Below the pieces are notes generated by a model. The model was not told where the DNA came from. It did no database searches and worked only from the letters and a program-made list of their open reading frames with translations. This document shows positions 27,666-36,400 of a stretch of 43,596 nt of DNA, piece after piece. Source of the stretch: an uncultured Verrucomicrobiota bacterium (GTDB taxonomy: Bacteria; Verrucomicrobiota; Verrucomicrobiia; Opitutales; Seribacteraceae); contig CACMBV010000018.1 in the NCBI GenBank assembly GCA_902612125.1, forward strand, positions 1-43,596. Direction: 5' to 3'. Each line of letters starts with the position of its first letter. The first letter of the stretch is position 1. A program made the position numbers and the translations under genes.

Positions 27666-27896
27666 ATGCCCATCTACGAAATTACTTGCGTAGATTGTAA
27701 CCATGAGGCTGGATTGATGTTTCGAACAAGAATCCTGCGAGAACATTCCGAATACCTATCCTGCGGATCGAGGAAATTAGAAAAGGAACTTTCAGTATTC
27801 GCGGCCGCGGCCACAGTGGGTGCGTATTCAGTCAGGGAATTGGCTCTTTGTTTGGGGATTCCAGGCAATCACGATCGTTGTCACATCGTTAATTGA
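27666..27896 (+). CDS. Degenerate FmdB-like zinc ribbon protein
   Basis: A 76-residue protein starting MPIYEITCVDCNHEAGLMF, the usual FmdB-type zinc-ribbon opening with its first Cys pair (C8, C11). The second half of the ribbon normally reads CPxCGS, but here it is Y-L-S-C-G-S: the first Cys is Tyr (TAC, one base from TGC) and the Pro is Leu (CTA, one base from CCA). SRKLEKELSVFAAAA is typical of PVC FmdB proteins. The C-terminal end (LCLGIPGNHDRCH) looks like a decayed Cys-rich tail. With only three of four ligands it may not bind zinc properly. Its stop overlaps the alternative TTG start of the next gene. Confidence 0.6.
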   Translation: MPIYEITCVDCNHEAGLMFRTRILREHSEYLSCGSRKLEKELSVFAAAATVGAYSVRELALCLGIPGNHDRCHIVN

Positions 27897-27931
27897 TCGC
27901 TCTAGCCATTTACGATTTTCGTCCTGACCCG

Positions 27932-28300
27932 ATGGATGCATTGGTGGGACCTATTTTTCATGTATCGATTATATTGGGAATTTTCTATGCATGGACGATA
28001 GGTTTCAACCGAAGTAGTAAATTTCGACCAGGGAAAGCCCGTAACATGAAAGAAGAATTCATTGTCTATGGCTTGCCCTTATGGTCGATGTACCTTATTG
28101 GAGCGATCAAACTCATTTCATCAGCTCTATTAATAATTGGATTTTTCTATCCCGTTTTACTTAAACCCGTTGCTGCAGTGCTTTGTCTGGTGATGGCAGG
28201 AGCCGTGCTGATGCATTTGAAAATCAGGGAAGATAAACTGATTAAAGCCCTTCCGTCCTACTATATTTTCTGTTGCAGTTTCTTTTTATTAATTGATTAA
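27932..28300 (+). CDS. DoxX-like small membrane protein
   Basis: A 122-residue membrane protein from ATG 27932, with four hydrophobic helices: VGPIFHVSIILGIFYAW, then a polar loop (SKFRPGKARNMKEEF), LWSMYLIGAIKLISSALLII, LLKPVAAVLCLVMAGAVLMH and YYIFCCSFFLLI. The spacing and the polar segment before helix two fit the DoxX-like family (PF13564 type), whose function is unclear and sometimes linked to redox proteins. A TTG at 27893 would add 13 residues and overlap the previous stop by four bases (TTGA). Its TAA stop lies inside a TTAA that also supplies the stop of convergent recD2. Confidence 0.7.
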   Translation: MDALVGPIFHVSIILGIFYAWTIGFNRSSKFRPGKARNMKEEFIVYGLPLWSMYLIGAIKLISSALLIIGFFYPVLLKPVAAVLCLVMAGAVLMHLKIREDKLIKALPSYYIFCCSFFLLID

Positions 28301-30483
28301 CCGCTGGTTAATTTTCGAATTAAATCAGTCTGACGCACCAAGGTCTTATCGTTACGGATTGCCATTGCGTAGGCAGCAGGGTCCCCCACAAAAACCACCT
28401 TTTTCTTCGCTCGGGTAAGTCCGGTGTAGACCAGGTTTCGTTGTAGCATCATGAAATGCTGCTTGAGAAGGGGGAAGATTACCACTGGATACTCACTACC
28501 CTGACTCTTATGCACCGATATGGCATAGGCAGGTTGTAAATCGGTGATTTCCATCCTTTGGTAACTCACCTTCTTCCCCTCAAAATCGATATCCACTTTC
28601 CCGTTGAGTGTGTCCACGGCCTCGATAATACCCATATCGCCGTTAAACACATCCTTGTCATAATTGTTTCGGGTCTGAATGACTTTATCGCCCTCCCTGA
28701 ATAGCATGGCTCCCATTACCTGGGTGGCACCATTGGGATTAAGGGCGTCCCGCAACTGATCATTGAGGTTGCCGATCCCGCCAATACCACGATGCAGGGG
28801 GGCCAATATCTGTAGATCATTTTTTGGGTCGATGGAAAATTTTTTGGGTAAAATCTCCTTACTTAACTTGGTCACCGCGGTCACGCATTCCTCGGGGGTA
28901 ACGGCCCTGATAAAATGGACATCATGTTGCGGTTTGATCTCAGTAAGTGTGTCAACGGGCGGGGGAGGGCTACCTTTTCCGGCAAGGATTCCGTGTGCCA
29001 ATCCCACGATTCCACTATTTTCCGCCTGCCTGAAAGTCACGGCGAGGCGGGTAACCTGGAAAAGTTTACACTGGATAAGATCTTTGAGCACATTACCCGA
29101 ACCCACTGATGGTAATTGATCCGCATCTCCCACTAGAAGGAGGTGAGCCTTGGGCGGGATGCTCCGGATCAAGGCAGCGGCTAGTTTAAGGTCAAGCATA
29201 CTGGCCTCATCCATGATCACAAAATCGCAGGTCAGGGGATTCTGTTCGTTCATGGTGAAACCTCCCTGACTGGGGTCAAATTTCAGTAACCGATGAACAG
29301 TCTGGGCAAAATGAGAGCAACTTTCGGCCATTCTATGTGCAGCCCGCCCGGTGGGTGCTGCCAATAGTATTTTGGTCTTCTTTGCCCGAAGGATGGAAAC
29401 CAATGCCCGTAGGATAGTAGTTTTTCCGGTTCCCGGTCCCCCGGTCAGAATCGAGATCTTTGATTGGAGGGCCTGCCTGACCGCTTCTGCCTGTTGGTCC
29501 GCAAAAGAGAAACCTGCTTTCTCCTGTGCCCAGATAATCGCTTTTTCCACTTGAATTGGAGGAAGGGAGGATGCCGCTTGAGATTGATTTTTCAGGCATC
29601 TAACCAGTGTCTCTTCGGCTCTCGCAGCATTGGGATGCTGCACCCAGTCAGGTTTGGAGGTAACCAGTTCGCCTTCATTCATTAAGGCATCAATACGGTT
29701 TTCTACATCCTGGGCATCCGCTTCCAGTAAATTGGCCGCATTCAGGGCCAATTCTCGTCTTTCCACATGAGAATGACCTTCATCTTCCGATTCCTGCAGG
29801 GTGTGGAGCACTCCTGCATCGATCCGGGCCGGTCCATTACTGGCAAGCCCTAGATTTAAAGCGATTTTATCAGCTGTTTTAAACCCAATTCCTTTAACCT
29901 CACGAATGATTCGATAGGGTTCAGTCTCGAGTATGGTTTTTGCTGAATTCCCATATTTACGCACGAGCCTTAGGCATAGGGCATCGGTTACTCCATAAGT
30001 CTGCAGGAACATCATAACCTCCCGTACAGTCTTCTGTTCTTCCCATGCTTCCTTAATACTTTTGGCACGCAGTTTTCCAATCCCCTCGATTTCTTTGAGT
30101 CGCCCCGATTCTTCGGAAATTACCCGTAGGGTATCGGTGCCAAAATGATCAACAATTTTATTGGCGTAGGTTTTTCCGATCCCATGGATCAGTCCGCTGG
30201 CGAGATATTTACGAATACCATAAGCGGAGGCAGGTAATTTACTTTTTAGGGATGTGAATGAAAATTGCCGGCCGTGCTTGGGATGATTGAACCACTTCCC
30301 GGTCAGGGCGAGGGTCTCTCCACACTGCACCTTGGGAGCTTTCCCGACCACTGCAATCTCTGCGGTCTTATCATTCCCCATGAGCTTGCCGATAAGGAAT
30401 CCATTTTCCTCGTTGTAAAAAGTGATACGTTCAAGCACCCCTTCGAGGCTAATGCTGGTGGCATTCGGGTTGCTATTAGACAA
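28297..30483 (-). CDS. recD2: RecD2-type ATP-dependent DNA helicase
   Basis: A 728-residue superfamily 1B 5'-3' helicase of the RecD2 (RecD-like without RecBC) class. The N-terminal domain shows the OB-like LEGVLERITFYNEENGF and helix-hairpin-helix repeats (LKEIEGIGKLRAKSIKEAW; IREVKGIGFKTADKIALNLG). The motor has Walker A LTGGPGTGKTTILRAL, Walker B FVIMDEASMLDL, VGDADQLPSVGSGNVLKDL, VTFRQAENS, and AISVHKSQGSEYPVVIFPL with YTGLTRAKKKVVFVG. These cover all helicase motifs. RecD2 proteins help fork stability and mismatch or recombination repair. It starts with TTG at 30483, two bases after leuA stops, so it is probably translated from the leuA message. Confidence 0.94.
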   Translation of the reverse strand: MSNSNPNATSISLEGVLERITFYNEENGFLIGKLMGNDKTAEIAVVGKAPKVQCGETLALTGKWFNHPKHGRQFSFTSLKSKLPASAYGIRKYLASGLIHGIGKTYANKIVDHFGTDTLRVISEESGRLKEIEGIGKLRAKSIKEAWEEQKTVREVMMFLQTYGVTDALCLRLVRKYGNSAKTILETEPYRIIREVKGIGFKTADKIALNLGLASNGPARIDAGVLHTLQESEDEGHSHVERRELALNAANLLEADAQDVENRIDALMNEGELVTSKPDWVQHPNAARAEETLVRCLKNQSQAASSLPPIQVEKAIIWAQEKAGFSFADQQAEAVRQALQSKISILTGGPGTGKTTILRALVSILRAKKTKILLAAPTGRAAHRMAESCSHFAQTVHRLLKFDPSQGGFTMNEQNPLTCDFVIMDEASMLDLKLAAALIRSIPPKAHLLLVGDADQLPSVGSGNVLKDLIQCKLFQVTRLAVTFRQAENSGIVGLAHGILAGKGSPPPPVDTLTEIKPQHDVHFIRAVTPEECVTAVTKLSKEILPKKFSIDPKNDLQILAPLHRGIGGIGNLNDQLRDALNPNGATQVMGAMLFREGDKVIQTRNNYDKDVFNGDMGIIEAVDTLNGKVDIDFEGKKVSYQRMEITDLQPAYAISVHKSQGSEYPVVIFPLLKQHFMMLQRNLVYTGLTRAKKKVVFVGDPAAYAMAIRNDKTLVRQTDLIRKLTSG

Positions 30484-30485
30484 GA

Positions 30486-32159
30486 TTACCTCGTTCGGTT
30501 GTAGGCACTTACAAGTGCCATTAGTCCGCTTTTTTCAATGCTTGAATTGATTCCGCACCCATAAGCCACACGACCCACTTTTGTCTGCAATTGAACATAG
30601 GCTGCGGATTCCGTGGCCGAGCCCTCGCCGATTGAATGCTGTCGGTAATCGAGCAGTTTGAAATCCTTCAGCCCTTCCTGCTCAAGAGCATGCACAAAGG
30701 CATTGATCGGTCCGTTACCCCGTCCGGACACTTCCTTCTCCTCTCCGCTTACCCGTATTTTTGCAGAACAGGAAACCTCCTCCTGGCCCGATTCCTTCCC
30801 CGTATCGTAGCAGAGGAGTTCCAGCGGATCATTCTTTTCCAAGTACTCCGCCTTGAAGGTCGCATAAATTTCATCGCCAGCCAATTCGCGTGATTCCGAG
30901 TCCGCCTTTTCATTGACTAGCAGACCCACTTCAGGATGCATCGCCTTGGGCAGATCGAGTCCAAATTCACGGGATAATACATAGGCAACCCCACCTTTTC
31001 CACTTTGGCTGTTGATCCGGATAATTTCCTCATAGGTCCGGCCAATATCACGGGGATCGATTGAAAGATAGGGCACCTGCCAGCGGGTATCATCTGAATC
31101 CCCCTCCTTTTTACGCAAGTCCATACCTTTCTTGATCGCATCCTGATGGGAGCCGGAAAAGGCGGTGAAAACAAGATCGCCCCCGTAGGGGTGACGGTCG
31201 TGCACGGACATCCCCGTGGTCCTTTCATAGACCTCGCGAATATGGTCGAGGTTTTCGAAATTCAAATTCGGATGCAGCCCCTGGGCGTACATGTTCAAGG
31301 CAACGGTCACGATGTCCAGGTTTCCGGTACGTTCCCCATTCCCGAACAAGGTACCCTCCACCCGATCAGCTCCGGCCAGGAGCCCCAGTTCGGTGGCTGC
31401 AGTGCCGGTCCCACGGTCATTGTGCGTATGCAGACTGATAATCGCCTTGTTACGCTCCTGCATATTCCGGCAGAACCATTCGATCTGATCGGCATGCACA
31501 TTGGGGGTGAACAGTTCGACGGTGGCAGGCAGGTTCAGAATGATCGGATTTTGTTCGGTCGGTTCCCACACTTCCATCACCGCCTCGCAAACCTCCAGGG
31601 CATAATCCACTTCGGTATCGGAAAAACTCTCAGGTGAATATTCAAGCTGTACCTCGGTGTCGGGAAGTTCGGGTAAAAGTTTTTTGACCAGGCGTACGCC
31701 TTCCACCGCAATGTTTTTGATCTCCTCCTTACTCATTCCAAATGTCACCCGTCTTTGCAGGGGAGAGGTGGAATTATAAAGGTGTACAATTGCCTTCTGG
31801 GCACCCTGTAGGCTCTCAAAACTTCGCTTGATTAAGTGCTCCCGTGCCTGGGTCAAGACCTGCAGGGCTACCCCATCCGGTACCAATTGGTCATCGATTA
31901 ATTTCCGGGCAAAATCAAATTCGGTCTGGGCGGCGGATGGAAACCCAATCTCGATCTGCTTGAATCCAATGTCACAGAGAAGTTGGAAGAGTTCCAGTTT
32001 TTCCTTCACCCCCATGGGAATGGGGAGGGCCTGATTTCCATCCCGTAAATCCACACTGCACCAGTAAGGGACACGATCAATAGTACGGCTTGGCCATTGC
32101 CGGTCGGGTAAATCAATTGTTCCCCACGGTTGGTATTTGGTAATCGGGCTGTTTTGCAT
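30486..32159 (-). CDS. leuA: 2-isopropylmalate synthase
   Basis: A 557-residue 2-isopropylmalate synthase that condenses acetyl-CoA with 2-oxoisovalerate, the first step of leucine synthesis. Landmarks are VDLRDGNQALPIPM (catalytic Arg-Asp and metal Asp), the metal His pair in SLHTHNDRGTG, GADRVEGTLFGNGERTGN, and a C-terminal LeuA dimer domain (RGNGPINAFVHALEQ, SIGEGSATESAAYVQLQ) where leucine binds for feedback inhibition. DLRDGNQAL and the total length mark the long LeuA form (about 560 residues). The frame stays open to 32297, but ATG 32159 is chosen because it gives the family length and starts MQNSPITKYQPW, as in relatives. Divergent from coaC. Confidence 0.94.
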   Translation of the reverse strand: MQNSPITKYQPWGTIDLPDRQWPSRTIDRVPYWCSVDLRDGNQALPIPMGVKEKLELFQLLCDIGFKQIEIGFPSAAQTEFDFARKLIDDQLVPDGVALQVLTQAREHLIKRSFESLQGAQKAIVHLYNSTSPLQRRVTFGMSKEEIKNIAVEGVRLVKKLLPELPDTEVQLEYSPESFSDTEVDYALEVCEAVMEVWEPTEQNPIILNLPATVELFTPNVHADQIEWFCRNMQERNKAIISLHTHNDRGTGTAATELGLLAGADRVEGTLFGNGERTGNLDIVTVALNMYAQGLHPNLNFENLDHIREVYERTTGMSVHDRHPYGGDLVFTAFSGSHQDAIKKGMDLRKKEGDSDDTRWQVPYLSIDPRDIGRTYEEIIRINSQSGKGGVAYVLSREFGLDLPKAMHPEVGLLVNEKADSESRELAGDEIYATFKAEYLEKNDPLELLCYDTGKESGQEEVSCSAKIRVSGEEKEVSGRGNGPINAFVHALEQEGLKDFKLLDYRQHSIGEGSATESAAYVQLQTKVGRVAYGCGINSSIEKSGLMALVSAYNRTR

Positions 32160-32253
32160 AAGGGTCGTGATCTTACTCTTTTCGATCGGGTATGAAAAGC
32201 GGAAAGCCTTGGGTTGCGGTAACGCTAAGATTTTATTATGAATGTAGACATTC

Positions 32254-32823
32254 ATGACGGAATTCACCCCATCTTCTTCCGGTCCACTTGCGGGCAAAAC
32301 GATTGCCCTTGGCGTTTCCGGATCGATCGCTGCTTACAAGGCCGCGGATTTAACTAGTGAATTACGCAATGCAGGGGCGGATGTTCATGTGGTGATGACG
32401 GAATCCGCCACAAAGTTCATTTCTGCTCTCACCCTGGGTACGCTTTCCCGCAATCCGGTCCTTACTTCTTTTTGGGAGGAAGAAGGCTGGCAACCCGGTC
32501 ATATTGAATTGGCGGATAAGATTGATCTCTTTCTGGTCGCTCCCGCCACCGCCCAACAAGTGGGAAACTATGCCAACGGCCTGGCCCCTGATTTATTGGG
32601 TGCGATTTATTTGGCGACCAAAGCTCCGGTTCTGCTCGCACCGGCAATGAATGGAAAAATGTACGAGCATGAAGCCGTGCAACAGAATCTGGAAACTCTA
32701 AAGGGCAGGGGAGTGGAAATCATCGAACCAGTGGTGGGTGAGCTTGCCTGTGGCTACGAAGGAATTGGGAAATTGGCATCCATAGAGACAATCGCCGAGT
32801 GCGTAGTTTCTAAACTTAGGTAA
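32254..32823 (+). CDS. coaC: Phosphopantothenoylcysteine decarboxylase (stand-alone CoaC)
   Basis: A 189-residue flavoprotein of the HFCD family that decarboxylates 4'-phosphopantothenoylcysteine in coenzyme A synthesis. The key residues are visible: H83 in the GHIELA motif, the P-A-M-N loop (130-133, N133) followed by GKMYEHEAVQQN, and C166 in GELACGYEGIGK. FMN binding fits LGVSGSIAAYKAADL. Most bacteria fuse CoaC to CoaB (synthetase, about 400 residues in total); here the frame ends cleanly after the CoaC part and a toxin-antitoxin module follows, so CoaB must be encoded elsewhere. ATG start at 32254. Flavin prenyltransferase UbiX is excluded by the PAMN and ACG motifs. Confidence 0.92.
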   Translation: MTEFTPSSSGPLAGKTIALGVSGSIAAYKAADLTSELRNAGADVHVVMTESATKFISALTLGTLSRNPVLTSFWEEEGWQPGHIELADKIDLFLVAPATAQQVGNYANGLAPDLLGAIYLATKAPVLLAPAMNGKMYEHEAVQQNLETLKGRGVEIIEPVVGELACGYEGIGKLASIETIAECVVSKLR

Positions 32824-32829
32824 TCAAAT

Positions 32830-32858
32830 TTGACAATGCGTGCGTAAATGCGTACGCT
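32830..32858 (+). promoter_or_regulatory. Promoter and operator of the toxin-antitoxin operon
   Basis: TTGACA (32830-32835) and TACGCT (32853-32858) are separated by 17 bases. A perfect palindrome GCGTACGC (32850-32857) covers the -10 box, and related TGCGT half-sites repeat at 32837, 32841, 32848 and 32861. This fits autorepression by the antitoxin. The expected start site is about 32865, almost at the ATG at 32867, so the message may be leaderless. Confidence 0.6.
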
Positions 32859-32866
32859 TTTGCGTT

Positions 32867-33109
32867 ATGACTACGATTTCCGCAACTCAGGCTAGAAAGA
32901 TTTTATATTCCTTAATTGATGAGGCCAATGATTCCCACCAACCTATTCAAATCACCGGGAAGCGTTCCAATGCGGTTCTACTCTCGGAGAGTGATTGGCG
33001 GGCGATCCAGGAGACCCTTAATCTTCAAGCCATTCCCGGCATGGTCGACTCGATTAAGCAGGCAAGTGAGGAAGGGATTGAACAAGCCAGTGATGAGCTT
33101 GAGTGGTGA
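32867..33109 (+). CDS. YefM/Phd-type antitoxin
   Basis: An 80-residue antitoxin of the Phd/YefM family. The N-terminal half (MTTISATQARKILYSLIDEA, then HQPIQITGKRSNAVLLSESD) forms the dimeric DNA-binding fold with the conserved SATQAR, ITGKR and VLLSE segments. The acidic C-terminal tail (SIKQASEEGIEQASDELEW) would wrap and block the toxin. ATG 32867 is chosen over an in-frame start at 32840 because the earlier start lies inside the promoter. It is expected to bind the palindrome just upstream and repress its own operon. Its stop overlaps the toxin start (GTGA). Confidence 0.9.
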   Translation: MTTISATQARKILYSLIDEANDSHQPIQITGKRSNAVLLSESDWRAIQETLNLQAIPGMVDSIKQASEEGIEQASDELEW

Positions 33110-33372
33110 GTACTTACAGGGTTGTTTTTTCCCGACATGCTCAGCGTGATGCCAAGAAATTGGCCAAGAGTAATTTAAAGGAATCCGCCCTGAAACTGAT
33201 TGCTATTCTAGGAGTGGATCCTTTTCAAAATCCCCCTCCTTTTGAAAGTCTGAAAGGTGACCTGCAGGGGTTTTATTCGAGACGAATTAATATTCAGCAC
33301 CGCCTGGTTTACAAAGTGGATAAAGAAAGAAAGACCGTACTGGTTCTGCGGATGTGGACCCATTACGAATAG
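33106..33372 (+). CDS. yoeB: YoeB/Txe-type mRNA interferase toxin
   Basis: An 88-residue RelE-superfamily toxin that cleaves mRNA at the ribosomal A site. Compared with E. coli YoeB (catalytic E46, R65, H83), matching residues are visible as E47 (PFESLKGDLQGFYSRRI), R66 (NIQHRLVYKV) and H86 in the C-terminal WTHYE, so it should be active. N-terminal YRVVFSRHAQRDAKKLAKSN fits the first strand and helix. GTG starts occur at 33103 and 33106; the latter overlaps the antitoxin stop by four bases and is preferred, giving tight coupling in antitoxin-first order. The gene ends 36 bases before the convergent LamG protein gene. Confidence 0.92.
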   Translation: MSTYRVVFSRHAQRDAKKLAKSNLKESALKLIAILGVDPFQNPPPFESLKGDLQGFYSRRINIQHRLVYKVDKERKTVLVLRMWTHYE

Positions 33373-33408
33373 ATCGTTGAGTCCAAGATAAAAGGACACA
33401 CTTAAATC

Positions 33409-36400
33409 TTAAAATCCAAGGTTGTAGACAGCCTGAACCTCGGAATCGGTAAGCGTACGGTTGTAAATTCTTAAGTCATCCATCAAGCCATTGAAGTAGG
33501 CCGTGCCATCTGGGGTTCTTCCGATATGAAGAATCGAACCAGTGTTATTGTTTGTACCATCTATGAAATTGCTTTGATCGCGATTTCCATTGATGAAGAT
33601 TTTCATATAACCCCAGCTGTTATTACTATGTTGTCTCGCAGCACTAAGATGAGTCCAGGATCCATAGTTGACGCTAGTATTCGAGGTTCTTCTACAGCGA
33701 TTGGACGTACCTGACCAAAGTCTGAATTTGCCCGTTGCGAGCATCAAGGCATGAGTATCCAATGGACCAGCGACCAAGCCAATGGGGCCATTCCAATTTG
33801 TGGCAGTAGCATTTCCATCGTTGCTGGTGGTCTTGATCCAAAGACAAACCGTAAAGTTGGAACCTAGAGTAGCCGGAACAGTTGAATAGTCATTGACCCC
33901 GTCGAACCTAATAGCATTACCGATCTTGCCAGGTTCCCAACTACTTTGATTACCCTCAAAGCTAAGAAGAGTGGCGTAACGACCATTACCTGATACATCC
34001 ATGGCATATTGAGTACCGTTGGTTTCATCGAACGGGATGTGAGTAACAAGGGCATCCTGAAATGATAAGGTGGCGTTTGAATCGGAGGTATTATGTTCAA
34101 ACCCGTAGCTACTGAAGGTAGAGCTTTTCAATCCGCGGTCATAAATAGATTTAATTTCTTTGCCACCTAATATTCGGTTGTAAATATATAATTCATCCAT
34201 CAAGCCATTGAAGTAGGCCGTGCCATCTGGGGTTCTTCCGATATGAAGAATCGAACCAGTGTTATTGTTTGTACCATCTATGAAATTGCTTTGATCGCGA
34301 TTTCCATTGATGAAGATTTTCATATAACCCCAACTGTTATTACTATGTTCTCTCGCAGCACTAAGATGAGTCCAGGATCCATAGTTGACGCTAGTATTCG
34401 AGGTTCTTCTACAGCGATTGGACGTACCTGACCAAAGTCTGAATTTGCCCGTTGCGAGCATCAAGGCATGAGTATCCAATGGACCAGCGACCAAGCCAAT
34501 GGGGCCATTCCAATTTGTGGCAGTAGCATTTCCATCGTTGCTGGTGGTCTTGATCCAAAGACAAACCGTAAAGTTGGAACCTAGAGTAGCCGGAACAGTT
34601 GAATAGTCATTGACCCCGTCGAACCTAATAGCATTACCGATCTTGCCAGGTTCCCAAATACTTTGATTACCCTCAAAGCCAAGAAGAGTGGCGTAACGAC
34701 CATTACCTGATACGTCCATGGCATACTGAGTACCATTGGTTTCATCGAACGGAATATAAGCAAGTAAACCATTTTGAAGGGCAAGGGTCATGGCCGTTTC
34801 GTTAACATCCTGAGGGGAAGAACCGGATATGATTTCCTCGAGGTCTGTTTCCCCATCTCCGTCCGAATCGGGATTGTTTAAGTTTGTTCCAGCAAATAAT
34901 TCCCGAGGGTCATTAAGTCCGTCCCCGTCCTGATCACATAACACTTGGATTTCAGAAGTTGTAAGCGAGCGTGAGTAAATCCGCAAGTCGTCCATTTTGC
35001 CGGCGTATCTGGACCCATTATCATCAGAAACGAAAAGATTTACACCTTGTCGCAAGGTAACATGGCTAGTCGAACCAGCAGTTGCAGGCTTGGCCACACC
35101 GTCAACAAGAATCTGATAGGAATTGGTTCCGCCATTCCAGCGAAATGCTAAATGTACCCAATCACTCGAGACCAAGTTTCCGGTGCTGGAGGATTGAGCG
35201 AAAGTGGAGGTATTTTGATCAACCATTAGACCAACGGACCCGAGAGGATCATTCAGTCTAATGCGGCTCATGGTGCCCACATTAATAAACGGACGCACGC
35301 CAGTTCCAGGATCCGGTTGCAACCATACAGCAAGAGTTTTCACCTCTCCATCGATTACAGGTGTCATAATTTGATCATTGGTTCCATCAAAGTGAAGAGC
35401 TGTCCCTATGGCTCCAGGCACCCATGCTGCGGACTCATCCATATTGAATAGGGTGGCATGCCTGCGGTTTCCAGAAACATCATGGGCTAGTGTGCCTACG
35501 CCTTCGTCAAAAGTCCAATGCCCGATAAGTCCCAACTCTGGCATCTCGGCAGGAGGAACTCCAACCGCTTGTCGAAGCGTGAGAGGATTGCTGGTTGCTT
35601 GACCCATAGAATTACTGACCAATAAGGCATAAGTGGCGTTGTCATCAAAAACCGGATTGCTAAGCTCAAGTACAGGAGCATTTGTGCCTGCAATAGGCTG
35701 TCCATTCTTGAGCCATTGATAGATAAGGTTGTGCCCTCTAGCGAGTGCCTCAATTCGAGCGGTTTGAGTAAGAGGGTCGTAACGGGCAAAGGTCTGGGTA
35801 GAAATTGCAGGGGAAATTTGCAGGGCAGATAGGACTTCTGGCGATAGGCGATCCAAAGTGATCGAGGCGTTGAGGTCACTTAAAATATCGTTTCCAAGGT
35901 TGCTCTTGGTAATCGTCCTGTTCAGATCGGAAAGCACGGAATCTGGAAGCATGTCTCGGGTGATATTTTTAAGCGAAGAATTAAGATCCGAGCGGAGGGC
36001 ATTGCTGAGCAAGGAGTGATCAATCGATCCTGGAGCAATGGGTGCACTTCCTGCGGAAAAGGCATAGGGCACTGATGCAAAGGGACGATCGGGGCTGAAT
36101 TGTTCGAAACCATTCACTCCGTCATTGAACCAGACCCGAAGCCGAAGGTTGGGGTGTTGTTGAAAGATCGAGGGATCTATCGCACCCATGCCCGGTATTG
36201 CGGAATTGCCCAGCAAGATGGAATACAAACCACCATTAACCGGAACCTGAATTGACCCTTCTGGTTCCAGACCGCCTACGCTTGTTCCGTCATTACTCCA
36301 GTAGGTGACTTTGCCATTAGCATCGACGAGGGCGAATTTGAACTGTCCAGTGCCTTCAAAGGATTCCCCGTTGACTGCGACCTGTCCGGCATAATTCAGG

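Noticed and set aside
27239-27673. 144-residue open frame on the minus strand over the small membrane protein gene
   Set aside because: It lies opposite a better-supported two-helix protein and covers intergenic DNA; its translation has no domain pattern and odd composition.
32160-32297. Longer leuA from an upstream start at 32297
   Set aside because: It would overlap coaC and add 46 residues with no family counterpart; ATG 32159 gives the normal length.
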